This document shows, piece after piece, positions 6,870 through 15,134 of a DNA stretch of 57,971 nucleotides. Source of the DNA: Pseudomonas citronellolis (lineage in GTDB: Bacteria; Pseudomonadota; Gammaproteobacteria; Pseudomonadales; Pseudomonadaceae); the NCBI RefSeq assembly GCF_029335315.1, contig NZ_JARJLT010000359.1:1-57971 (forward strand). The letters are read 5' to 3'. The notes under the pieces were generated by a model, which worked only from the letters and a program-made list of their open reading frames with translations, ran no database searches and was not told where the DNA came from. The translations under genes were made by a program, and so were the position numbers. The first letter of the stretch is position 1, and each line of letters begins with the position of its first letter.

Positions 6870-8141
6870 ATGATCGCCCTGTGCGTCGCCCTGCTCGCCA
6901 CTCTGTCCAGCCTGGCTCTGCTGCGGGCGTTGCACCGCCAGCGCCAGCAGCATTGTGCCCTGCTGGCGGAGTTGGACGTGGGCGTGTTGCAACTGGACCG
7001 TGATGGTCGGGTGAGCTGGCACAACCCGGCCGCGGCCGAACTGCTCGGCTGTACCGGCACGCCGCTGCGGGGCCTACGCCTGCGAGAACGTCTGCCGCAG
7101 TTGGCCGCGTCAGCCGGCCCGGTGCAGGTCACGGGCGATGATGGCCAGCCGCGCGCGATACACATCAGCCAGCACGGCGCGGCCAATGCCACGCAATGGC
7201 TGCTGATCCGTCCGATCCTGGTCGAGGCCGAGCGCTTCCAGCGCAGCCAGTATTTCGCCCGCATCGGTACCTGGGACTGGGACATCGACACCAGCCATCT
7301 GTACTGGTCCGACGCCATCTACGGCATGTTCGGCTATTCGGTCGACGAAGTGACACCGAGCTACGAGCTGTTCTGCAACGCGGTTCACCCGGACGATCGC
7401 GCCCGTGTGCGCGCCGGCGAATTGCGCTGCATCGAAACCGGCGAGAACCACGACGAAGAGTATCGGGTGGTCTGGCCGGACGGCACGCTGCACTGGCTGC
7501 GCGAGACCGGCAACGTGGTCAAGGACGAACGTGGCACGCCCATCAAGATGATGGGCGTGGTGCGCGATATCACCGAGGAGAAAGCCTGGGCCAACCAGTT
7601 GCACCGACTGGCCCACCATGACCCGCTGACCGGCCTGCCCAACCGCCTGGTGTTCGAGGAACGCCTGGAAAGCGCCCTGGCTTTGGCCCGGCGCAACCAC
7701 AGCCGTATTGCACTGGTGTTCATCGACCTCAACGGTTTCAAGGCGATCAACGACAGCTTTGGCCATGCGGCGGGCGACCAGGTGCTGCGGACCACCGCGA
7801 CCCGCCTGCACGATGCACTGCGCAACTCGGACAGCGTGGCGCGCCTGGGTGGCGACGAGTTCGTCACCCTGCTGGAAGGACTATCGGCCGAGCGCGCCCC
7901 TGAGGACGAGGCCCGGGTGATCGCGGAGAGGTTGCTGCTACCGCTGGACGCACCAATCCGCCTGGGCGACACGCTGCAGCGGGTCGGAGTCAGCCTGGGT
8001 ATCGCCCTCTTCCCCGACCACGCGCAGACCCGCGACCAGCTAATCCATGTTGCCGATCTGGCGATGTACGAGGCCAAGCGCAGCGGCGACAACCAGTACC
8101 GCCTGGGCCAGGCGCAGACGCTGCGCGCCCGTAGGGGCTGA
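6870..8141 (+). CDS. Membrane-anchored PAS-PAS-GGDEF diguanylate cyclase
   Basis: This 423-residue protein probably makes c-di-GMP from two GTP. Residues 1-20 form one hydrophobic anchor. A first small PAS domain (about 33-110) is followed by a PAS_3-type domain (about 125-237, with GTWDWDIDTSHLYWSDAIYG and the C-terminal GVVRDITEEK signature), then a GGDEF domain (about 240-410, with DPLTGLPNRL). The active-site motif is intact: GGDEF at residues 327-331. RNSD lies five residues ahead of it, matching the RxxD product-inhibition I-site. No EAL domain follows. The PAS domains suggest sensing of a small ligand, redox state or oxygen; which one is unknown. The ribosome site is weak. It is a stand-alone gene in an accessory stretch. 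Confidence 0.9.
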   Translation: MIALCVALLATLSSLALLRALHRQRQQHCALLAELDVGVLQLDRDGRVSWHNPAAAELLGCTGTPLRGLRLRERLPQLAASAGPVQVTGDDGQPRAIHISQHGAANATQWLLIRPILVEAERFQRSQYFARIGTWDWDIDTSHLYWSDAIYGMFGYSVDEVTPSYELFCNAVHPDDRARVRAGELRCIETGENHDEEYRVVWPDGTLHWLRETGNVVKDERGTPIKMMGVVRDITEEKAWANQLHRLAHHDPLTGLPNRLVFEERLESALALARRNHSRIALVFIDLNGFKAINDSFGHAAGDQVLRTTATRLHDALRNSDSVARLGGDEFVTLLEGLSAERAPEDEARVIAERLLLPLDAPIRLGDTLQRVGVSLGIALFPDHAQTRDQLIHVADLAMYEAKRSGDNQYRLGQAQTLRARRG

Positions 8142-8757
8142 CTCAGATAATGCTCGACTCGGTCTCCTCCATCCGAGGTTTCAGCTTGGTACGGGTGAAT
8201 TGCGGTCACGGTTGCTGACACAGCACCACGAACTGCCGGCAGACGCCGGGGATGGCCTTGCGAAAATGGGCGATGGTCTTGAAGTCCGGTGCCAGACGCC
8301 CGGTCAGCCACATCCATTCGACGTTGCGCTGAGCCTCACGCTCAAGCCGGCGACTGGATGGGATGCGATTGAGGTAGCCGTAGATATGGAGCCTCAGCAA
8401 AACGCAGGGATGGTAAGCGGAGCAACCCGTTTCTGCCGGGACGATACCGTCGAAGCCCAGCCTGCCGGGGCCGAACACATCGACGACTCGATCAGGGTTG
8501 GTGTCCGCGACCTAATCATCCAGGCTCTCGGGCCGTAGCGTGGCTTGGCCTCGATGCTCGCCGTGGATGAAACCCTTCATGGAGTGCCCCCCACGATGAA
8601 TCCCGCCGGAAACATGGCAAGGGGGCTGGCCACGCTTTTACACAACCTGGGCCGACAGCTGACAACGGCGGGTCCTTGGTCTAGAGCAGCCAGAATTGTC
8701 AGCGTGACTAGCGGCCTGCTTTGATAACCTCATCCTTCCCCATTTCGATAGCGGCGC
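8142..8757. other. Gene-poor stretch with transposase remnant
   Basis: Between the GGDEF gene and the Dyp peroxidase there is no intact gene. The interval holds a truncated IS1182-type transposase fragment (8206-8580). The flanks 8142-8205 and 8581-8757 show no reading frame or repeat that I can assign. Confidence 0.7.
8206..8580 (-). pseudogene. IS1182-family transposase remnant (N-terminal part)
   Basis: Reading the minus strand from the ATG at 8580 gives MKGFIHGEHRGQATLRPESL, then DD, an in-frame TAG, and VADTNPDRVVDVF. It continues through YHPCVLLRLHIYGYLNRIPS and WMWLTGRLAPDFKTIAHFRK to VCRQFVVLCQQ before a stop. This is the conserved N-terminal third of IS1182-type DDE transposases. 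The premature stop, a short loss in the VDVF-LGFDG region and after FRK, and absence of the DDE catalytic part show it is dead. No matching terminal inverted repeats were found. Confidence 0.8.
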
Positions 8758-9711
8758 ATGGAACCTATGCTCAACGAATCCCCCCTCCCCCAGGCAGTCG
8801 ACAGTCCGATTACCCGCAGCGCGATCATCCTGGTCGCCACCCTGGCGCCGGGAAAGGACTGGAGCACTGTGCGCTCGCTCTGCGAGGACGTTGCTGCGCT
8901 GGTGCGCTCAGTCGGCAAGCGTGTGCCGACGGGCAATCTGTCCTGCGTAGTAGGCTTTGGTTCAGCGGCTTGGGACGCACTCTTCGGCGCTCCGCGGCCG
9001 GCCTCCCTGCACGCTTTCCGCGAGATGGGTACGGGGGAGCGTGTCGCCGTGTCCACCCCCGGTGACCTGCTGCTGCACATCCGCGCCGAGCACATGGACC
9101 TCTGCTTCGAACTCGCGGCACAACTGGTCGCGCGCCTGGGCGACGCCGTCACGGTGGTCGATGAAGTCCAGGGTTTTCGCTACTTCGACATGCGCAGCAT
9201 CATCGGTTTCGTGGACGGCACCGAGAATCCGGAAGGCCGGGACATCCCGCACTTCACCCTCGTCGGCGACGAGGATGCGGACTTCGCCGGCGGCAGCTAC
9301 GTCCTGGTGCAGAAATACCTGCATGACATGGCAGGCTGGAACCAGCTCTCTACCGAAGCTCAGGAACGTATCATCGGTCGCACCAAACTGGCCGACATCG
9401 AACTGGGAGATGACGTGAAGCCCAGCTGCTCGCACAGTTCCCTGACCACCCTGGAGAAGAACGGCCAGGAGGTGAAGATCCTCCGCGACAACATGCCGTT
9501 CGGCCGCCCCGGAGCGGGAGAGTTCGGCACCTACTTCATCGGCTATGCCCGCTCCCCGGCGCCGGTCGAGGAAATGCTGGAAAACATGTTCATAGGTCGC
9601 CCAGCCGGCAACTATGATCGCCTGCTGGACTACAGCAAGGCAGTGACGGGCAGCCTGTTCTTCGTGCCTTCCGCCGACCTGCTGGAATCGCTGGCCAACA
9701 AGGCGCCCTGA
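8758..9711 (+). CDS. Dyp-type peroxidase (YfeX-like)
   Basis: This 317-residue haem peroxidase of the dye-decolorising family carries the GxxDG motif as GFVDG (residues 150-154). Asp153 is the distal acid, and the motif sits in the family signature RSIIGFVDGTENPEGRD. Further family hallmarks are FAGGSYVLVQKYLHDM, WNQLSTEAQERIIGRTK and, near the C-terminus, GTYFIGYARSPAPVEEMLENMF. Histidine for haem ligation is expected in KPSCSHSSLTTL. No Tat or Sec signal is seen, so it should be cytoplasmic, as in YfeX. A second ATG nine bases downstream is an equally possible start. It is a single gene flanked by mobile-element debris. Its physiological substrate is unknown. Confidence 0.9.
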   Translation: MEPMLNESPLPQAVDSPITRSAIILVATLAPGKDWSTVRSLCEDVAALVRSVGKRVPTGNLSCVVGFGSAAWDALFGAPRPASLHAFREMGTGERVAVSTPGDLLLHIRAEHMDLCFELAAQLVARLGDAVTVVDEVQGFRYFDMRSIIGFVDGTENPEGRDIPHFTLVGDEDADFAGGSYVLVQKYLHDMAGWNQLSTEAQERIIGRTKLADIELGDDVKPSCSHSSLTTLEKNGQEVKILRDNMPFGRPGAGEFGTYFIGYARSPAPVEEMLENMFIGRPAGNYDRLLDYSKAVTGSLFFVPSADLLESLANKAP

Positions 9712-9780
9712 AGGAACTTCTTCCACGCGGCCGCTACCGGTCCTTCGCAACAGCTCTACAACGGCTGAAGCACTCGGCGC

Positions 9781-10500
9781 ATGCCGGGAATGCGGCCCTG
9801 TCGGGTTTCAGATCCCCGCCATATCCCCCGAAGGGCGGCCTTTTCGTTGCCGGTGCGCCTGCTACAGCAGGCCCACCAGCGCATGGCCGGGCAGTACGCG
9901 GAAGTCGATCGACATCATCACGCTCAGCGCGCTGATCGCGATGAGGGAGAACGCGACGAGGTCTGGAATGCCGTGTACGCCCAGGCGTGCATCGAACTGC
10001 GTGACGCGATGGACTTGGCGTATCTGATGGCCCAGCGGCCGAGCGACGTGCTGATCGCCCGCGCGCCTGGCATCGACGGTGACTTCCTCAGCACCTCCCA
10101 GGGAAAAAACCGCGAAAAAGCTGCGAATTCGCCTGATCAATGCAGCTGGCAAGACCGATCTCGGCATCCTGATTGATCGCCGGCTCCAGCAGCGGAAGGA
10201 CCGCCACATCGTTGGCCGCTACCTGGTAACCACCCCAGACGGACGGAGGCTCACCGCCCGATGTCGCGCATTCGGTTCGATGAGGCCCGGGAGGCTGCAG
10301 CCAGGGCGGCGCTGGAGAACCTCGACGAGACGTTGGCAACTGCCGTCCGGCAATTCCAGTTCCGCGACATCCGCCCCAAGGCCGCCTCGGAAATCGACGA
10401 CCTGAGCCGCGCCTCGAAACGGCTCGGGCATACCGACAGGCGCATCACCGAAACGGTGCATCGGCGCGTTGGCAAGGTTGTCGACCCAACCCGCTGGACG
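9781..10500 (+). pseudogene. Decayed phage-type tyrosine integrase
   Basis: Pieces of a tyrosine recombinase core are readable in two frames. Frame of 9781: DEVWNAVYAQACIELRDAMD then LAYLMAQRPSDVL, the catalytic-Arg box. After a shift near 10110 the next frame reads LRIRLINAAGKTDLGILIDR. A compensating shift near 10258 restores the first frame: RIRFDEAREAAARAALENLD, FQFRDIRPKAASEIDDLSRA, LGHTDRRITETVHRRVGKVV, where the canonical catalytic Tyr of the TxxVYRR box has become His. Two frameshifts and loss of the tyrosine make it inactive, and the N-terminal domain is not recognisable. It lies at the 3' side of tRNA-Ser, the usual place for an island integrase. The flanks 9712-9780 and 10501-10580 hold nothing recognisable. 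Confidence 0.8.
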
Positions 10501-10580
10501 AATGTTACGGAAAACGGCCTTAAGGTTACGGAAATAAACCGCTGGCAATGTCGTTGCCATGAGCCCCGGGCAGAAACGCG

Positions 10581-10603
10581 AAAGCCCCGACGTGCGGGGC
10601 TTT
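10581..10603 (-). terminator. Terminator of tRNA-Ser
   Basis: AAAGCCCCG-loop-CGGGGCTTT lies just beyond the CCA end of the minus-strand tRNA gene. A short T run is formed by the stem end. Confidence 0.7.
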
Positions 10604-10617
10604 CAGCGTGCTCAAAT

Positions 10618-10705
10618 TGGCGGAAGCGTAGAGATTCGAACTCTAGGACAGTTGCCCGTCGGCGGTTTTCAAGACCGCTGCCTTAAACCACTCGGCCACG
10701 CTTCC
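10618..10705 (-). tRNA. serT: tRNA-Ser (anticodon UGA)
   Basis: The 88-nt gene on the minus strand begins GGAAGCGTGGCCGAGTGG and ends CGCTTCC-G-CCA, so the 3' CCA is encoded. The acceptor stem GGAAGCG/CGCTTCC pairs fully. The anticodon loop is CTTGAAA with TGA, the long variable arm typical of class II tRNAs is present, and the T arm contains GTTCGAATC. Reads UCA and related serine codons. A dead integrase lies on its 3' side. Confidence 0.96.
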
Positions 10706-10834
10706 ATGAAGGGCCGCCATAGTACCGAATCGCAACACACTGTCAAACTCTGATCCTACGTCCGACAGAAGGCTTTGTTATGATGCCTTCACTATGGTCA
10801 CGGAATCCCATTCCGCTAACAGGAGTGTCTAGCC

Positions 10835-11497
10835 ATGCAAGAACGCCAATACCTCAGCCCCGCCGCGGCGGAGCAACGGGAAGTCAGCGGAGTCCTGCGC
10901 AACACCTACGGCCTGCTGGCCATGACCCTGGCCTTCAGCGGCCTGGTCGCCTACATCTCGCAACAGCTGCACCTGCCGCACCCCGGCCTGGTGCTGATGC
11001 TGGTCGGTTTCTACGGCCTGTTCTTCCTCACCATGAAGCTGCGCGACAGCGGCTGGGGCCTGGTCACCACCTTCGCCCTCACCGGCTTCATGGGCTACAC
11101 CCTCGGCCCGATCCTGAACCTGTACCTGGGCATGGCCAACGGCGCCAGCATCATCTCCTCGGCGTTCTTCATGACCGCCCTGGTGTTCTTCGGCCTGTCC
11201 GCCTACGTGCTGACCACCCGCCGCGACATGAGCTTCCTGTCCGGCTTCATCACCGCGGGCTTCTTCGTCCTGCTGGGCGCGGTTCTGGTTTCCCTCTTCT
11301 TCCAGATCAGCGGCCTGCAACTGGCGATCAGCGCCGGCTTCGTGCTGTTCTCCTCGGCCGCCATCCTGTTCCAGACCAGCGCGATCATCCACGGCGGCGA
11401 GCGCAACTACATCATGGCCACCGTGAGCCTCTACATCTCCATCTACAACATGTTCATCAGCCTGCTGCAGATCTTCGGCATCATGAGCCGCGACTGA
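10835..11497 (+). CDS. yccA: Bax inhibitor-1 family inner-membrane protein (FtsH modulator YccA)
   Basis: This 220-residue protein has seven hydrophobic segments and the BI-1/YccA fold. E. coli YccA is a substrate and inhibitor of the FtsH protease and protects SecY in jammed translocons. The N-terminus before the first membrane helix (MQERQYLSPAAAEQREVSGV) is short and cytoplasmic, as in YccA, where it is the FtsH entry tail. The start follows AGGAG. It precedes the tus operon, an arrangement I know from other gammaproteobacteria, but has its own terminator at 11517-11543. A possible -10 (TATGAT, 10779-10784) lies upstream with no clear -35. Confidence 0.94.
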   Translation: MQERQYLSPAAAEQREVSGVLRNTYGLLAMTLAFSGLVAYISQQLHLPHPGLVLMLVGFYGLFFLTMKLRDSGWGLVTTFALTGFMGYTLGPILNLYLGMANGASIISSAFFMTALVFFGLSAYVLTTRRDMSFLSGFITAGFFVLLGAVLVSLFFQISGLQLAISAGFVLFSSAAILFQTSAIIHGGERNYIMATVSLYISIYNMFISLLQIFGIMSRD

Positions 11498-11516
11498 CAG
11501 CCACCCGGCACCTCGG

Positions 11517-11543
11517 AAAAGCCCGCCTCGGCGGGCTTTTTCC
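11517..11543 (+). terminator. Rho-independent terminator after yccA
   Basis: AAAAGCCCGCC-TC-GGCGGGCTTTTT stem and T run lie 20 bp after the yccA stop. Confidence 0.92.
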
Positions 11544-11612
11544 GTTTCCGGCGCAGCAAAATCCCCGCGCTGGCCTTATCATCGCGCAGTGATCCGCCAG
11601 CAGCCGCTTCCC

Positions 11613-12005
11613 ATGAAATTCGCCATCGCCCTGTTCGCCCCATCCCACTCGCCCGCCGCCCGGCGCGCCTTGCGCTTCGCCGAGGCGACCCTGGCCGGTG
11701 GCCATGAGATCGTTCGCCTGTTCTTCTACCAGGACGGCGTGCACAGCGCCTCGAGCAACCCGGTGAGCGGCCAGGACGAACTGGACGTGGCCGCGGCCTG
11801 GAGCCGCTTCGTCGGCGAGCACCAGCTCGACGCCGTGGTCTGCATCGCCGCCGCCCTGCGCCGTGGCGTGCTCAATGCCGAGGAAGCCGCGCGCTACCAG
11901 CGCCCGGCGGCCAACCTGCAGGCGCCCTGGGAGCTGTCCGGCCTCGGCCAGCTGCACGAAGCGGCGCAACTGGCGGACCGTCTGGTCTGCTTCGGAGGCA
12001 CCTGA
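11613..12005 (+). CDS. tusD: Sulfurtransferase complex subunit TusD
   Basis: This 130-residue subunit of the TusBCD hexamer carries the transferable sulfur as a persulfide on its way from TusA to TusE and MnmA, for 2-thiouridine at tRNA position 34. The DsrE-like fold starts MKFAIALFAPSHSPAARRAL. The catalytic Cys is the one in LDAVVCIAAALRRG (residues about 73-86). The ATG at 11613 was chosen over an open upstream extension because it gives the standard start. It overlaps tusC by one base (TGATG), the first of four overlapping junctions. Confidence 0.94.
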   Translation: MKFAIALFAPSHSPAARRALRFAEATLAGGHEIVRLFFYQDGVHSASSNPVSGQDELDVAAAWSRFVGEHQLDAVVCIAAALRRGVLNAEEAARYQRPAANLQAPWELSGLGQLHEAAQLADRLVCFGGT

Positions 12006-12364
12006 TGGCCAAGTCCCTGCTGATCGTCAGCCGCCAGGCGCCCTGGAGCGGCCCCGGCGCCCGCGAGGCGCTGGACATCGCCCTGGCCGGCGGCGCCTTC
12101 GACCTGCCCATCGCCCTGCTCTTCCTCGACGACGGGGTGTTCCAGCTGGCCCCCGGCCAACAGCCGACGAGCCTGGAGCAGAAAGACCTGCAGGCCAACC
12201 TCCAGGCGCTGCCGCTGTTCGGCGTCGAGGAACTCTTCGCCGCCTCGCGCAGCCTCGCCGAACGCGGCCTGGCCGGCGCCGGCCTGAGCCTGCCGGTACA
12301 GGTGCTGGACGACACCGAACTGCGCCAGCTGACCCAGCGATTCGACCAGGTGATCACCCTCTGA
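12005..12364 (+). CDS. tusC: Sulfurtransferase complex subunit TusC
   Basis: This 119-residue DsrF-like subunit is the structural partner of TusD and TusB in the sulfur-relay hexamer. The fold begins MAKSLLIVSRQAPWSGPGAR and contains FDLPIALLFLDDGVFQL. No cysteine is present in the translated sequence, consistent with a non-catalytic role. It overlaps tusD by 1 bp and tusB by 1 bp, indicating coupled translation. Confidence 0.93.
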   Translation: MAKSLLIVSRQAPWSGPGAREALDIALAGGAFDLPIALLFLDDGVFQLAPGQQPTSLEQKDLQANLQALPLFGVEELFAASRSLAERGLAGAGLSLPVQVLDDTELRQLTQRFDQVITL

Positions 12365-12663
12365 TGAGCACACTGCATCTGCTATCCCACTCCCCCTTCG
12401 GCGATGGCCGCCTGGACAGCTGCCTGCTGCTGCTCGGCGCCGACGACGGCCTGCTGCTCAGCGGCGACGCGGTCTACGCCCTGGCCCTCGGCAGCGCCCC
12501 GCGTCAGCGCCTGGAGAGTCTGCCCAACGCCTGCTTCGCCCTCGACGAGGACCTGCAGGCGCGTGGCCTGCTGGCATCCCTGCCGGCCAACCTGCGGGCG
12601 GTCGACTACCCTGGCTTCGTCGAACTCTGCACCCGCTACGACAAGGTCAACGCCTGGCTATGA
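12364..12663 (+). CDS. tusB: Sulfurtransferase complex subunit TusB
   Basis: This 99-residue DsrH-like subunit completes the TusBCD complex. It starts MSTLHLLSHSPFGDGRLDSC and ends VELCTRYDKVNAWL, the usual TusB C-terminus. Length matches the family. It overlaps tusC (TGATG) and tusE (ATGA). Confidence 0.93.
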   Translation: MSTLHLLSHSPFGDGRLDSCLLLLGADDGLLLSGDAVYALALGSAPRQRLESLPNACFALDEDLQARGLLASLPANLRAVDYPGFVELCTRYDKVNAWL

Positions 12664-12995
12664 ATACCCTGACGGTGGAAGGGCGCAGCCTCGCCCTCGA
12701 CAAGGACGGCTACCTGCAATACCTGGACGACTGGTCGGTGCCCGCCGCCGAGGCCCTGGCCCAGCAGGAAGGCCTGCACCTGAGCCCCGAGCACTGGGAA
12801 ATCCTGCACTTGCTGCGCGAGTTCTACGCGCAGTTCCAGCTGTCGCCGGCCAACCGCCCGCTGATCAAGTACGTGGCCCAGCGCCTGGGCGCGGAAAAAG
12901 GCAACAGCCTGCACCTCAACCTCCTGTTCAAGGGCACCCCGGCCAAGCTTGCCGCCAAGCTCGCCGGCCTGCCGAAGCCGACCAACTGCCTATGA
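12660..12995 (+). CDS. tusE: Sulfur carrier TusE (DsrC family)
   Basis: This 111-residue DsrC-type carrier takes sulfur from TusD and passes it to MnmA, which is encoded at 33473-34612. The essential penultimate cysteine is present in the C-terminal PTNCL. Other family features are DGYLQYLDDWS near the N-terminus and HWEILHLLREFY in the middle. It overlaps tusB and the following gene by 4 bp each. Confidence 0.95.
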   Translation: MNTLTVEGRSLALDKDGYLQYLDDWSVPAAEALAQQEGLHLSPEHWEILHLLREFYAQFQLSPANRPLIKYVAQRLGAEKGNSLHLNLLFKGTPAKLAAKLAGLPKPTNCL

Positions 12996-13993
12996 CCGCC
13001 GCCCCCCTCGTCCTGCAGACACCCGCCGAACACCCCTTCGCCGCCTTCGTGCGCATCCTCGGCAAGGGCAAGCGCGGCGCGCGCAGCCTGACCCGCGAGG
13101 AAGCCCGCGAGGCCCTCGGCCTGATCCTCGACGACAAGGTCGAGGAAGCCCAACTGGGCGCCTTCCTCATGCTGCTGCGGCACAAGGAGGAAAGCGCCGA
13201 GGAGCTCGCCGGTTTCACCGAAGCCGTGCGCGCGCGCCTGGCGGCCCCGTCGATCGCCGTCGACCTCGACTGGCCCAGCTATGCCGGCAAGAAGCGCCAC
13301 CTGGCCTGGTACCTGCTGGCGGCCAAGTGCCTGGCCGGCGGCGGCACCCGCATCCTGCTGCACGGCGGCGGCGCACACACCGCCGGGCGCCTGTACACCG
13401 AGCAACTGCTGCAGACCCTCGCCATCCCGCTGTGCCGCGACTGGAGCGCCGTCGGCGAGGCGCTCGACCGCGAAGGCCTGGCCTTCGCTCCGCTGGTGGA
13501 CTGGATGCCGGCCCTGCAGCGGATGATCGACCTGCGCAACACCCTCGGTCTGCGTTCGCCGATCCACTCGCTGGTGCGCCTGCTCAACCCGCTGCGGGCG
13601 AACTGCGTGCTGCAGAGCATCTTCCACCCCGGCTACCAGGAAACCCACCGCGAAGGCAGCCGCCTGCTCGCCGACCGCGCCATCGTCATCAAGGGCGAAG
13701 GCGGCGAGATCGAGGTCAACCCGGACAGCCCCGCGCACCTCTACGGCACCGAAGCCGGCGTGAGCTGGGACGAGGAATGGCCGGCACTCTCGGCGCTGCG
13801 CCACGTCAAGCCGGAGCGGCTGGACCCGCAGGTGCTGGTGGAAGTCTGGCGCGGCCAGCGCGAGGACGGCTACGGCGAACTGGCCGTGCTCTCCACCATG
13901 GCGCTGGCCCTGCGCGCCCAGGGCCGCGACCGCGATAGCGCCTTCGCAGAGGCCCGCGAACGCTGGGCTGCGCGCAACCGATCGAATATCTAG
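12992..13993 (+). CDS. ybiB: TrpD2/YbiB-type phosphoribosyltransferase-like protein
   Basis: This 333-residue protein has the two-domain fold of anthranilate phosphoribosyltransferase. The N-terminal helical part has LTREEAREALGLILDDKVEE and LGAFLMLLRHKEES. The large domain has the glycine-rich GGGTRILLHGGGAHTAGR, where TrpD binds PRPP. YbiB (TrpD2) proteins lack TrpD activity and bind nucleic acids in E. coli. Annotation pipelines often label this family glycosyl transferase. The start at 12992 overlaps tusE by 4 bp; a longer upstream frame belongs to tusB/tusE in another frame. Co-transcription with tus genes hints at a link with tRNA, which is an inference. Confidence 0.87.
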   Translation: MTAAPLVLQTPAEHPFAAFVRILGKGKRGARSLTREEAREALGLILDDKVEEAQLGAFLMLLRHKEESAEELAGFTEAVRARLAAPSIAVDLDWPSYAGKKRHLAWYLLAAKCLAGGGTRILLHGGGAHTAGRLYTEQLLQTLAIPLCRDWSAVGEALDREGLAFAPLVDWMPALQRMIDLRNTLGLRSPIHSLVRLLNPLRANCVLQSIFHPGYQETHREGSRLLADRAIVIKGEGGEIEVNPDSPAHLYGTEAGVSWDEEWPALSALRHVKPERLDPQVLVEVWRGQREDGYGELAVLSTMALALRAQGRDRDSAFAEARERWAARNRSNI

Positions 13994-14075
13994 ATCGCTA
14001 GCACCCTGTTTTTGCGCCGATCGATCGATCCGCAAGCGCTAGACTGGCTCCCATACTCACTTGAGGGAGCCCGCC

Positions 14076-15077
14076 ATGGGACAGCTCATCGATGGCCGCT
14101 GGCACGACCAGTGGTACGACACCGGCAAGGACGGGCGCTTCCAGCGCGAGAACGCGCAACGCCGCAACTGGGTGACCGCCGACGGCGAGGCCGGTCCCAG
14201 CGGCGAAGGTGGCTTCCGCGCCGAGGCCGGGCGCTATCACCTGTACGTGTCGCTGGCGTGCCCCTGGGCGCACCGCACGCTGATCTACCGTCAACTCAAG
14301 GGCCTGCAGGGGCTGATCGACGTGTCGGTGGTCAGTTGGCTGATGCTGGAGAACGGCTGGACCTTCGATCGCAGCCTGGGCTCCACCGGCGACGCCCTGG
14401 ATGGCCTGGAATTCCTGCACCAGCGCTATACCCGCGACGACCCGCATTACACCGGCCGCGTCACCGTGCCGGTGCTGTGGGACAAGCGGCAGAAGCGCAT
14501 CGTCAGCAATGAGTCGGCGGAAATCATCCGCATGTTCAATTCGGCGTTCGACGGCCTGACCGGCAATGACCTGGACCTCTACCCCAGCGCGCTGCAAGGC
14601 GAGATCGACGCGCTCAACGAACGCATCTACCCGGCGGTGAACAATGGCGTGTACCGCGCCGGCTTCGCCACCACCCAGGCGGCCTACGAGGAAGCCTTCG
14701 GCACCCTGTTCGAAGAACTGGACTGCCTGGAGAAACGCCTGGGCGAACGACGCTACCTGACCGGCGAATACATCACCGAGGCGGACATCCGCCTGTTCAC
14801 CACGCTGGTCCGTTTCGACGCCGTGTATCACGGGCACTTCAAGTGCAACCTGCAGCGCCTGGCGGACTACCCCAACCTCTCCGGCTGGCTGCGCGAGCTG
14901 TACCAGCTGCCGGGCGTGGCAGGGACCGTGGACTTCCAGCACATCAAGCACCACTACTACGGCAGCCACCGCACCATCAACCCGACCGGCATAGTGCCGC
15001 TGGGGCCGCAGCAGGACTTCAACGCGCCCCATGGCCGCGAGCACCTGGCGGGCAAGGGCTTCGCGCGCAAGGGTTGA
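14076..15077 (+). CDS. yqjG: Glutathionyl-hydroquinone reductase (Xi-class GST, YqjG-like)
   Basis: This 333-residue enzyme uses glutathione to reduce glutathionyl-hydroquinones. The catalytic Cys is in SLACPWAHRTLI (residues about 60-71). Xi-class hallmarks are VSWLMLENGWTF, VPVLWDKRQKRIVSNESAEI and, in the helical domain, YITEADIRLFTTLVRFDAVY with the closing HHYYGSHRTINPTGIVPLGP. The ATG at 14076 follows GAGGGA. It is a single gene, separated from ybiB by 82 bp. Confidence 0.92.
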   Translation: MGQLIDGRWHDQWYDTGKDGRFQRENAQRRNWVTADGEAGPSGEGGFRAEAGRYHLYVSLACPWAHRTLIYRQLKGLQGLIDVSVVSWLMLENGWTFDRSLGSTGDALDGLEFLHQRYTRDDPHYTGRVTVPVLWDKRQKRIVSNESAEIIRMFNSAFDGLTGNDLDLYPSALQGEIDALNERIYPAVNNGVYRAGFATTQAAYEEAFGTLFEELDCLEKRLGERRYLTGEYITEADIRLFTTLVRFDAVYHGHFKCNLQRLADYPNLSGWLRELYQLPGVAGTVDFQHIKHHYYGSHRTINPTGIVPLGPQQDFNAPHGREHLAGKGFARKG

Positions 15078-15134
15078 TCCGGCCCGGCCAGCAGGGGCAG
15101 GAGCCAGTCTCTTGCCAGCTACGCGAGCCTTTCC

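Noticed and set aside
9862-10209. A minus-strand frame ending in a hydrophobic stretch opposite the integrase remnant
   Set aside because: The plus strand gives recognisable integrase blocks in the same interval; the hydrophobic look of the antisense frame is not backed by a start site or family.
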